In this document: one piece after another, positions 13,778 through 19,986 of the stretch
Layout of the letters: every line of letters starts with the position of its first letter
Position numbering within the stretch: position 1 is the stretch's first letter
NCBI GenBank assembly: GCA_019115725.1
Contig: DXCY01000160.1
Span: forward strand, 1 to 19,986
Reading direction: 5' to 3'
DNA: 19,986 nucleotides
DNA from: Candidatus Luteimonas excrementigallinarum
GTDB lineage: Bacteria > Pseudomonadota > Gammaproteobacteria > Xanthomonadales > Xanthomonadaceae
Notes under the pieces: model-generated
What the model was told of the DNA's origin: nothing
Databases searched by the model: none
The model's input: only the letters and a program-made list of their open reading frames with translations
Made by a program: the position numbers and the translations under genes

Positions 13778-14488
13778 TCAAACGCCTGCGAGCTGGGCGC
13801 GCGGCGGCAGGGACCAGTCGATCGGGGCCTCTCCACGCCGCTTGAGGTAATCGTTGGCAGCCGAGAAGTGACCGCTGCCGAGGAATCCACGATGCGCCGA
13901 CAGCGGTGAAGGGTGCGTGGTGCGCAGCACCCGATGGCGGCGCGCATCCACGATCCGGCCCTTTTTCTGCGCGTAGCTGCCCCACAGCATGAACACCAGC
14001 CCTTCGCGCTCGCGGTCCAGCACTTCCACCACGTGGTCGGTGAACTCCTCCCAGCCGCGGCCCTGGTGGGCCCCGGCCTTGCCCTGCTCCACGGTCAGCA
14101 CCGCGTTGAGCAGCAGCACGCCCTGGCGCGCCCACGGCATGAGATAGCCGTGATCCGGCCGCGGCAGACCCAGGTCGCGCTCGACTTCCTTGTACATGTT
14201 GAGCAGCGACGGCGGCACCGGCACGTCGGGCTGGACCGAGAAGCACAGCCCATGCGCCTGCCCGGGGCCGTGGTAGGGATCCTGTCCCAGCACCACCACC
14301 TTGACCCGGTCGAACGAGGTGGCATCGAAGGCGGCGAAGATGTTGCGCGCCGGCGGGAAGATCCGCGCCCCGGCGGCCGCCCGTTCGCGCAGGAACGCGG
14401 ACAGCGCCCGCATCTCCGGGCGCAGCAGGTAATCGCCGACGCGGGCCTTCCACGAAGGTTCGAGTTTGATGCGGTCGGTGTCGGTCAT
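13778..14488 (-). CDS. ung: Uracil-DNA glycosylase, family 1
   Basis: The enzyme removes uracil from DNA in base-excision repair. The 236-residue protein has the family-1 signatures: the water-activating motif GQDPYHGPGQAHG (68-80, catalytic D70), LLLNAVLTVEQGKAGAHQGRGWE (125-147), and the minor-groove loop HPSPLSAHRGF (192-202, catalytic H192). Length is normal (229 in E. coli). The ATG at 14488 fits the family start and has no ribosome site; a SMAG repeat begins only about 12 bp upstream. It lies between the response regulator gene and rpoH on the same strand, separated from the former by three REP hairpins. Confidence 0.96.
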   Translation of the reverse strand: MTDTDRIKLEPSWKARVGDYLLRPEMRALSAFLRERAAAGARIFPPARNIFAAFDATSFDRVKVVVLGQDPYHGPGQAHGLCFSVQPDVPVPPSLLNMYKEVERDLGLPRPDHGYLMPWARQGVLLLNAVLTVEQGKAGAHQGRGWEEFTDHVVEVLDREREGLVFMLWGSYAQKKGRIVDARRHRVLRTTHPSPLSAHRGFLGSGHFSAANDYLKRRGEAPIDWSLPPRAQLAGV

Positions 14489-14499
14489 GGTGCGCGGGC

Positions 14500-14523
14500 G
14501 TCGGGGGCATAGCCCCGACCTAC
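14500..14523 (-). repeat. SMAG-type REP element just upstream of ung
   Basis: Perfect 7-bp stem GTCGGGG (14500-14506) with CCCCGAC (14513-14519) followed by CTAC, the inverse of the GTAG head. In the ung mRNA it would form a hairpin directly before the start codon. Confidence 0.85.
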
Positions 14524-14537
14524 GGGAGGTCGGCCGA

Positions 14538-14593
14538 CATCGTATCGCGTGGGTCAGCGTCGGGGGCGTAGCCCCGACCTGCGGGATACGATG
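14538..14593 (-). repeat. SMAG-type REP element inside a longer inverted repeat
   Basis: The stem GTCGGGG (14559-14565) with CCCCGAC (14572-14578) is followed by CTGC, one base off the usual CTAC. It is enclosed by a second perfect inverted repeat, CATCGTATC (14538-14546) and GATACGATG (14585-14593), giving a compound hairpin of about 56 bases. Confidence 0.75.
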
Positions 14594-14606
14594 AGGCTTG
14601 ATCTCC

Positions 14607-14630
14607 GTAGGTCGGGGCTACGCCCCCGAC
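14607..14630 (+). repeat. SMAG-type REP element after the response regulator gene
   Basis: GTAG (14607-14610) heads the stem GTCGGGG (14611-14617) with CCCCGAC (14624-14630). It is in the opposite direction to the elements at 14500 and 14538 and lies 20 bp from the response regulator stop. Confidence 0.87.
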
Positions 14631-14650
14631 ACCCGGTCCCGGGTCCGCCG

Positions 14651-15505
14651 TTACGGAAGCCTCGAAAGCCGCAGCTGGAACAGCACCTTGGTCACCAGCA
14701 GGCGCTCTTCGATCGGCTTGAGCACCAGGTCGTTGGCGCCTTCGCGCAGCAGGCCCATCTGGTTGATGCGGTTGTCATCGCCGGTCATCACCAGCACCGG
14801 CAGGCTGCGCTTGCCGTAGCCAAGCTCGCCGCGAACCGCATGCAGCAGGTCGCGGCCGCTCATCTCGCCCTTCAGGTACACATCGGTGAGCAGCAGATCG
14901 ACCCCGGACACACCCCCGCCATCCACCCCGGCCCCGGCCTGCTCCCGCAGGTGGGCCAGGCCCTCCTCGGCGCTGGTCACGTGCACCACTTCCATGTCGC
15001 GCGCCTGCAGCATGCGTCGGGTGGCGACCGCCACGGTGCGGCTGTCTTCCACGTACAGCACCTTTGCCCCGGGGATCGGCTCGGGCAGCACATAGCCACG
15101 GATGAACGTCGCCAGCGGGCCCAGCCCCAACGACTTGTCGAAATAGTCGGTCACATCCTCGGTGAACCGGCGCATCTCCAGGTGCGACTGGGCCTCGCCC
15201 GAGATCACGATCACCGGCACGTAGCGCTGCCCCGCGGCCTCGCGCACGCTGCGCGCCAGCTGCAGGCCGTCGCCATCGGGCAGCACCAGCGAGGTGCTGA
15301 CCAGGTCCACGGGCGCGGCCTCCAGCGCCGCCCGCGCCTGGGCCAGGCCCTCGCACTCCACCACTTCCACGTTGGCCAGTTCGGCGCGCAGCACGTCGCC
15401 GATCAGCCGGCGCACCAGGCGCGAGCCATCCACCACCATGATCCGCGGCGAATCGCTCGCCACGTGCCGCAGGCGATGGGGATCGGAACCGGACCCGCTG
15501 CCCAT
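14651..15505 (-). CDS. Response regulator with two receiver domains, first one degenerate
   Basis: The 284-residue protein has two REC domains and no output domain. REC2 (about 147-280) is complete: E153 and D154, the phospho-acceptor D208 in LLLTDVYL, T241 and K263 in LKP. REC1 (about 20-140) keeps the fold and K124 but has serine (S72, in LVSTSLVLPDGDG) at the phospho-acceptor place and only one of the two acidic residues (D26), so it should not be phosphorylated by the usual route. Such proteins usually act through protein contacts. The gene starts two bases after the ftsX stop, so it is translated from the ftsEX mRNA; a link to cell division or envelope control is an inference from this position. 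Which kinase feeds it is not visible in the window. Confidence 0.85.
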   Translation of the reverse strand: MGSGSGSDPHRLRHVASDSPRIMVVDGSRLVRRLIGDVLRAELANVEVVECEGLAQARAALEAAPVDLVSTSLVLPDGDGLQLARSVREAAGQRYVPVIVISGEAQSHLEMRRFTEDVTDYFDKSLGLGPLATFIRGYVLPEPIPGAKVLYVEDSRTVAVATRRMLQARDMEVVHVTSAEEGLAHLREQAGAGVDGGGVSGVDLLLTDVYLKGEMSGRDLLHAVRGELGYGKRSLPVLVMTGDDNRINQMGLLREGANDLVLKPIEERLLVTKVLFQLRLSRLP

Positions 15506-15507
15506 GC

Positions 15508-16485
15508 TCAGCTGCCGGCGGGCCGGGTCTGGCGCAGGAAGTGCCCGGTCACCACGCTGGCGCCAATCCAGCCCAGCGCAATGGAACCGGCCAGCACCAC
15601 CAGCAGATGCAGCGGCGAGAAGCCGCGCAGGGCAAAGCCGCTGCCGTAACTCGCCGCCAGCTCCGCCACCGGCGCGCGCAGGGCCAGCCCGGTGATCGCC
15701 AGCAGCCCCAGCGCCAGCGCCCCGGCGCCCAGCCCATACCAGGCACCCAGGTACAGGAACGGCCGGCGGATGAAACCATCGGTCGCGCCCAGCAGCTGCA
15801 GCACCCCGATCTCCTCGCGTCGCGCCTGGATATCCAGGCGCACGGTATTGCCCACCACCAGCAGTGCGCCCAGGCCGAGCAGCACGCCCAGCACCAGCAC
15901 CAGCCGCTCACCGAATCCGAGCCAGTCATCGAGCCGCTGGCGCCACTCCGCATCGTGCTGCACCAGCGCCGCCTGCGGCAGCTCGCGCAGCGCGCCGGCC
16001 AGCGCCATCTCGTCGCCCTCCGGAATCACCACCAGCAGGCTGGGCAGCGGGTTCTCGCCCACCGCGTCGATCGCCTCGCCCAGGCCGCCGCGCGCGCGCA
16101 ACTCCTCAAGGCCCTGCTGCGGGGTGCGCAATTCCACGCTGGCCACATCGGCCCGGCCGCGCAGACTGTCGGCCAGGCGGCCGGCGGCGGCTTCATCGAT
16201 GTCCTGCTGCAGGAACACGCCAATCTCGCGCGATTCCTGCACGCTGCCCGACAGCCGCGATACGTTGTCCAGCACCAGCCACAGCCCCATCGGCAGGGCC
16301 AGGGCCACCGCCATCACGCCAATGGTCAGCGCCGTGGCCCAGGGCCGGCGGAACACCCGCCCCAGGCTGGAAAAGAAACTGTAGAGATGATGATCGCCCC
16401 AGGTGCCCAGCCCCGAGCGCGCGCCGGCGGGGGCCGCGGAGGCGGTGGGCGACGGGGATGCCGGGGCGGCGGGCTGCTCACTCAT
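15508..16485 (-). CDS. ftsX: Cell division ABC transporter permease FtsX
   Basis: FtsX is the membrane half of the FtsEX complex, which passes ATP-driven movement to periplasmic amidase activators during septum splitting. The 325-residue protein has four transmembrane helices (about 49-71, 195-215, 243-268, 291-313). The large periplasmic loop (72-194) follows helix 1, and the cytoplasmic coupling segment EEIGVLQLLGATDGFIRRPF lies at 224-243. The Pro/Ala/Ser-rich N terminus (residues 1-25) is likely disordered. It overlaps ftsE by 8 bp, and the response regulator starts 2 bp after its stop, which indicates one operon. Confidence 0.95.
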   Translation of the reverse strand: MSEQPAAPASPSPTASAAPAGARSGLGTWGDHHLYSFFSSLGRVFRRPWATALTIGVMAVALALPMGLWLVLDNVSRLSGSVQESREIGVFLQQDIDEAAAGRLADSLRGRADVASVELRTPQQGLEELRARGGLGEAIDAVGENPLPSLLVVIPEGDEMALAGALRELPQAALVQHDAEWRQRLDDWLGFGERLVLVLGVLLGLGALLVVGNTVRLDIQARREEIGVLQLLGATDGFIRRPFLYLGAWYGLGAGALALGLLAITGLALRAPVAELAASYGSGFALRGFSPLHLLVVLAGSIALGWIGASVVTGHFLRQTRPAGS

Positions 16486-17167
16486 CGGCCAGCTCCTGCG
16501 GGGAGATATCGTCCACCAGGCGGCCGTGGTCGAGCACCAGCACGCGCTTCTTCATGCGCTTGACCAGGGCCAGGTCGTGGCTGGCCACCATCACGCTGGT
16601 GCCGCGCGCGGGCAGGGCTTCAAACAGGGCCATGATCTCGGCGGCCAGGGTGGGGTCCAGGTTGCCGGTGGGCTCATCCGCCACCAGCAGGCGCGGCTCG
16701 CCGACGATCGCCCGGGCAATGCCGACCCGCTGCTGCTCACCGGCCGACAGTTCGCCAGGCAGCGCGAGCTCACGCGGCCCCAGGCCCAGCCGTTCCAGCG
16801 CCGCGCGCACGCGCTTGCCGATCTCCGGGCGGCGCATGCCGCGCAGGATCAGCGGCAGCGCCACGTTTTCAAACACGCTGCGGTCGGTCAGCAGCCGGTG
16901 GTCCTGGAACACCACGCTCACCTCGCGCCGGTGCATGGCCACCTTGCGACCGCTGACCCGGGCCAGATTGCGTTCGGCGAACAGCACCGCGCCGCGGCTG
17001 GGCCGCTCGGCCAGATGCACCAGGCGCAGCAGGGTGCTCTTGCCCGCGCCCGAATGCCCGGTCACGAACAGCATCTCCCCGGTCGCCACCTCGAAACTGA
17101 CCTCCGACAGCGCCGCATGGCCGCCGGGGTACTGCTTGCTGACGTTGTCGAAGCGCAGGACGCTCAT
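16478..17167 (-). CDS. ftsE: Cell division ATP-binding protein FtsE
   Basis: FtsE is the cytoplasmic ATPase of the FtsEX complex. The 229-residue protein carries Walker A GHSGAGKST (37-45), the Q-loop FQDH (87-90), signature LSAGEQQRV (140-148), Walker B LLVADEP (160-166) with NLD, and the switch histidine in SHD. Length matches E. coli FtsE (222). The ATG at 17167 is the first in frame with the conserved start (MSVLRFDNVSKQYPGG); the upstream bases are pyrimidine-rich without a ribosome site. E. coli has ftsY directly upstream; here the upstream neighbour is rhlB and no ftsY is seen in the window. Confidence 0.96.
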   Translation of the reverse strand: MSVLRFDNVSKQYPGGHAALSEVSFEVATGEMLFVTGHSGAGKSTLLRLVHLAERPSRGAVLFAERNLARVSGRKVAMHRREVSVVFQDHRLLTDRSVFENVALPLILRGMRRPEIGKRVRAALERLGLGPRELALPGELSAGEQQRVGIARAIVGEPRLLVADEPTGNLDPTLAAEIMALFEALPARGTSVMVASHDLALVKRMKKRVLVLDHGRLVDDISPQELADE

Positions 17168-17234
17168 CGGGGGAAGGATGCGGGGGACATCCGCAAAGCT
17201 TAGCGGAGTCGACGGCTCCCCGCCGAGGGGTGCG

Positions 17235-17261
17235 CCGCATCCCCGGTGGCCGGGGATGCGG
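17235..17261 (-). terminator. Strong hairpin after rhlB
   Basis: A perfect 12-bp stem, CCGCATCCCCGG (17235-17246) with CCGGGGATGCGG (17250-17261), has a three-base loop 11 bp after the rhlB stop. No U-tract follows, so it may protect the 3' end or need Rho to stop transcription before ftsE. Confidence 0.6.
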
Positions 17262-17271
17262 GCGGGTTGGC

Positions 17272-19245
17272 TCAGCTGCCTTCGGGCGTGCGGCCGACGA
17301 GGCGCTTGATGCCGCGACCGATGCGGGAGAACAGCGAGCCGCCGTTGTCGCCGGCGTTTTCGCGCGGGGCCGCGGTACGGGCGGGCACGTGGTGCGGACC
17401 CTTGCCCTTGCGCGCGGGGCGCTCGCCGGAACGGGCTGCTCCGGTCGCCGGTGCAGAGGCTGCCGGCTGCTGGCTCGACCCTTCCTGACCACCCTCGCCC
17501 TGACGCCGGCCCCGGCCGCCACGACGCTGGCCGCCACCTTCACCGCGGCGCGGACGCTCATCGCCGTCGGCGCGCGGTCCATTCCGGCGCTCGCCCTCCC
17601 GGCCCTGACCGGTCTGGTTGCCGCCAGCTTCCTGACGCGCCTCGCCACCCTCACCGCTGCGGCGGCGACCGCCACGACGGCGGCGGCGCTTGCGCGGCGC
17701 CTGCTCATCCCCTGCTTCAGGCGCTCCCTGCCGCTGCGGCGCAGAAGCCGCCTGGACAGCCGACGCACCGGCCGTGTCAGTGGTTCCCGATTCCTGGGTC
17801 TGAGCCGGGGTCAGCGCGCCCTGGGCATCGGCAGCCGGCGCATCCTCGCGGCGCGGGCCGCGCCCGCGTCCGCCACCGCGACGACCATCGCTGTCACCGC
17901 GGCCACTGCGCTCGCCCCGCTCACCCCGTTCGCCACGCCCACCGCGCGGTCCGCCACCACGGCGGGCCTCGTCGGCGGCACGCTGCTCACGGGCCTCGCG
18001 GAAGATTTCGCCCACGCTCTCGGTCTGGCCATCGTCGGCCACCGCACCCTCACGCGGCTTGCGCGGCAGCGCGGTCAGCAGCTCCTGGGTGACCGGTTCG
18101 GACGGGATCTTCTGTTCGATGAACGCCTCGATATCCGGCAGCCCCATCGCGTAGCGCTCGCAGGCGAAGCTGATCGCATCGCCCTCTTCACCCAGCCGGG
18201 CGGTGCGGCCGATGCGGTGCACGTAGTCCTCGGCATCGAACGGCAGGTCGTAGTTGTAGACATATTTGATGCCGTCGATATGCAGCCCGCGCGCAGCCAC
18301 GTCGGTGGCCACCAGGATTTCCAGCTGACCGGCCTGGAAACGCTTGAGCAGGCTCTCACGCTTCTTCTGCGGCACGTCGCCCGACAGCACGCCAACACGG
18401 TAGCCGGCGCGCTCCAGCGCCCGCGCCACGCGCTCCACGAACACCTTGGTATTGACGAACACCATGGTGCGCGCGCCCTCGCCGCGCGACAGCAGGCCCA
18501 GCAGCAGCGGCAGCTTCTCCTCGTCGGCGGGGTAGTAGATCTTCTGGCGCACCCGCGAGGCGGTGATGGATTCGGTTTCCACCACCATCTTCTGCGGCTC
18601 GTTCATGTGCTCGTAGGCCAGCTCCAGCACGCGGTGGCTGAGGGTGGCCGAGTACAGCAGGGTCTGGCGCTCGGTGCGGGCCGGCATGCGGCGCAGCAGG
18701 AAGCGGATGTCCTTGATGAAGCCCAGGTCGAACATGCGGTCGGCTTCGTCCAGCACGCAGATCTCGCAGGCGTGCAGGCTGACCACCTTGTGCTGCTTGA
18801 CGTAGTCGATCAGCCGCCCGGGGGTGGCAATGATCACGTCCACGCCCTGCTGCAGCAGCTCACGCTGCTTGTCGTAATCCACGCCGCCGTAGACCAGGGC
18901 GAACTTCAGGCCCAGCTCCGGACCGATCCTGACCGCGTCCTTGTGGATCTGGATCGCCAGTTCACGGGTCGGGGCCAGGATCAGCGCGCGCGGATCGCCG
19001 GGCTTGCGGTCGGCCAGCGCCGGGCGGGTCAGCAGCCGGTTCATCACCGCCACCAGGAACGCCAGCGTCTTGCCCGTACCGGTCTGCGCCTGGCCAGCCA
19101 CATCGCCGCCGGGCAGGGCCACCGGCAGGGTCATGGCCTGGATCGGCGTGCAGCTGATGAATCCGGCGCCTTCAAGGCCTGCCAGCAGCTGCGGATGCAG
19201 ATCGAATTGGGAAAAGGGAATATCGGTAAGGGGTTTATCACTCAT
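17272..19245 (-). CDS. rhlB: DEAD-box ATP-dependent RNA helicase RhlB with long RG-rich tail
   Basis: RhlB unwinds RNA for the degradosome in gammaproteobacteria. The helicase core is complete: Q motif (FSQF...CTPIQ, 11-36), motif I AQTGTGKT (53-60), PTREL (92-96), DEAD (166-169), SAT (199-201), motif V ATDVAARG (313-320) and motif VI HRIGRTAR (343-350). The 657-residue length far exceeds E. coli RhlB (421). The extra 250 residues are low-complexity, basic and RGG/RR-rich (about 400-630), ending in a short hydrophobic-basic piece LFSRIGRGIKRLVG (638-651). The ATG at 19245 (MSDKPLTDIPFSQ) fits the family start; the open frame upstream is unlikely coding. It is divergent from trxA, and the rhlB-trxA-rho order is as in E. 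coli. Confidence 0.95.
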   Translation of the reverse strand: MSDKPLTDIPFSQFDLHPQLLAGLEGAGFISCTPIQAMTLPVALPGGDVAGQAQTGTGKTLAFLVAVMNRLLTRPALADRKPGDPRALILAPTRELAIQIHKDAVRIGPELGLKFALVYGGVDYDKQRELLQQGVDVIIATPGRLIDYVKQHKVVSLHACEICVLDEADRMFDLGFIKDIRFLLRRMPARTERQTLLYSATLSHRVLELAYEHMNEPQKMVVETESITASRVRQKIYYPADEEKLPLLLGLLSRGEGARTMVFVNTKVFVERVARALERAGYRVGVLSGDVPQKKRESLLKRFQAGQLEILVATDVAARGLHIDGIKYVYNYDLPFDAEDYVHRIGRTARLGEEGDAISFACERYAMGLPDIEAFIEQKIPSEPVTQELLTALPRKPREGAVADDGQTESVGEIFREAREQRAADEARRGGGPRGGRGERGERGERSGRGDSDGRRGGGRGRGPRREDAPAADAQGALTPAQTQESGTTDTAGASAVQAASAPQRQGAPEAGDEQAPRKRRRRRGGRRRSGEGGEARQEAGGNQTGQGREGERRNGPRADGDERPRRGEGGGQRRGGRGRRQGEGGQEGSSQQPAASAPATGAARSGERPARKGKGPHHVPARTAAPRENAGDNGGSLFSRIGRGIKRLVGRTPEGS

Positions 19246-19351
19246 GCGTGGGAATGCTTCGTTGCGTTGCGCGCGGTTGCGCGAGAGGGCGTCCGCGTCG
19301 CAGACTGCCGGGGCCGGGATCGACATCGCTTTCATGCCCGGGAGCCGACCC

Positions 19352-19379
19352 TTGACAGAATCGGCAAACACCTCAGCTT
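19352..19379 (+). promoter_or_regulatory. Putative trxA promoter
   Basis: A perfect -35 TTGACA (19352-19357) is followed 16 bp later by CAGCTT (19374-19379). The shared AGCTTAA also occurs in the putative rho promoter at 19868. The leader to the GTG start would be about 50 bases. Confidence 0.45.
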
Positions 19380-19436
19380 AACACCAAGTCCCGGCCGGCC
19401 ACGCTGGCGGGTCCATTTGCCATTCAGGAGAACCCC

Positions 19437-19763
19437 GTGAGCGATAAGGTCATCCACGCCAACGACGCCGATTTCGAATCCACCGTGCTGCAGTCCAAGG
19501 AGCCGGTGCTGGTCGATTTCTGGGCGCCCTGGTGCGGGCCCTGCCGCATGATTGCCCCCGCCCTGGACGAGCTGGCCGCGGATTACGACGGCAAGGCCAA
19601 GGTGGTGAAGGTGGATATCGACCAGAACCAGGCCACCGCGCTGAAGTACCACGTGCGCTCGATCCCCATGCTGCTGCTGTTCAAGGACGGCCAGGTGCAG
19701 GCCACCCAGGTGGGCGCCGTGGGCAAGCCCCAGCTGGCGCAGATGATCGACAAGGCCCTCTGA
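19437..19763 (+). CDS. trxA: Thioredoxin 1
   Basis: The 108-residue protein is a classical cytosolic thioredoxin that reduces protein disulfides and serves ribonucleotide reductase and other enzymes. The active site WCGPC is at 32-36, the buried aspartate is D27 (LVDFWAPWC), and the cis-proline follows SIP in VRSIPMLLLF. Translation starts at GTG (19437), selected by an AGGAG ribosome site (19426-19430) with a six-base spacer. It is divergent from rhlB. The helicase and thioredoxin start regions share 191 bp. Confidence 0.97.
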   Translation: MSDKVIHANDADFESTVLQSKEPVLVDFWAPWCGPCRMIAPALDELAADYDGKAKVVKVDIDQNQATALKYHVRSIPMLLLFKDGQVQATQVGAVGKPQLAQMIDKAL

Positions 19764-19807
19764 GCCGACCGGACCCGGATCACCCACCGGTTTGCGCCCC
19801 GATGCGG

Positions 19808-19836
19808 GCGTGACGGCCGCCATAACGGCCGGACGC
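19808..19836 (+). terminator. Hairpin after trxA
   Basis: CGGCCG (19814-19819) pairs with CGGCCG (19826-19831), extended by GCGT (19808-19811) with ACGC (19833-19836) across a small bulge. No U-tract follows, so termination here may be partial. Confidence 0.4.
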
Positions 19837-19843
19837 CTGCATC

Positions 19844-19872
19844 TTGTCCCGGGCCCTGCACGGTGTTAGCTT
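19844..19872 (+). promoter_or_regulatory. Possible promoter of the downstream gene, expected to be rho
   Basis: TTGTCC (19844-19849) and TAGCTT (19867-19872) are spaced by 17 bp. Both match the consensus only in part. The downstream gene is outside the window; rho is expected from the rhlB-trxA-rho order. Confidence 0.35.
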
Positions 19873-19913
19873 AATTGCGTATCCGGCGTGGAATTGCGCG
19901 CCGCACCCCTTCT

Positions 19914-19972
19914 GAAGGACAACCCTTCCCCTTCCCTCCGCCCACCTCTGTGGGCGCTCGCAGCGTAGCGAG
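19914..19972 (+). promoter_or_regulatory. Structured, pyrimidine-rich leader at the window end
   Basis: Three small hairpins follow one another: GAAGG/CCTTC (19914-19928), CCCAC/GTGGG (19941-19954) and CTCGC/GCGAG (19957-19972). Between the first two lies a C/T-rich run (19923-19944). No start codon with a ribosome site is seen before the end. This would be the 5' leader of rho. Confidence 0.4.
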
Positions 19973-19986
19973 GAATCCGCACTTGT

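Noticed and set aside
17230..19440. 736-codon open frame on the plus strand opposite rhlB
   Set aside because: The opposite strand encodes all helicase motifs of RhlB. The long antisense frame follows from GC-rich codon use and the repetitive tail.

Overview
The window is high-GC chromosomal DNA of a gammaproteobacterium in the Xanthomonadaceae, most likely Stenotrophomonas. Two things point there: protein-level similarity to xanthomonad housekeeping genes, and short palindromic repeats that start with GTAG, have GTCGGGG/CCCCGAC stems and sit between genes, which is the SMAG/REP style known from Stenotrophomonas maltophilia. No insertion sequence, prophage, CRISPR array, tRNA or rRNA was seen.

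Left part (1-6241). The last 19 codons of a universal-stress-like protein end at a hairpin. A short-chain dehydrogenase on the minus strand diverges from a tiny lipoprotein on the plus strand. Then come four minus-strand genes transcribed right to left: a sigma-region-4-like HTH membrane protein, a DUF3106 exported protein overlapping it, a NorM-type MATE exporter, and the signal peptide peptidase SppA, closed by a strong terminator.

Middle (6242-7447). This 1.2 kb gap without genes is the most unusual part. It holds three diverged copies of a module. Each has a TTGTGCACA site, then a GCATG exactly 143 bp further, then a head-to-head pair of perfect DnaA boxes (TTATCCACA-5 bp-TGTGGATAA) exactly 191 bp further. 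The array sits in front of priA, the replication-restart helicase. A half copy with the same internal geometry lies at 12590-12690, between a ZIP metal transporter and rpoH.

Right part (7448-19986). priA, a NYN-LOTUS RNA-binding protein, transaldolase and a ZupT-like transporter are followed by a minus-strand block: ftsE, ftsX, a double-receiver response regulator, ung and rpoH. This keeps the ftsEX-rpoH neighbourhood known from E. coli, with extra genes inserted. The rpoH promoter is overlaid by a perfect 9-9-9 inverted repeat that matches the CIRCE/HrcA operator in 16 of 18 arm positions, with the two differences compensating each other. rhlB (DEAD-box helicase with a long RG-rich tail) diverges from trxA, and the window ends in the leader of what should be rho.

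The best candidates for undescribed biology are the DnaA-box modules in front of priA and the variant CIRCE at rpoH.
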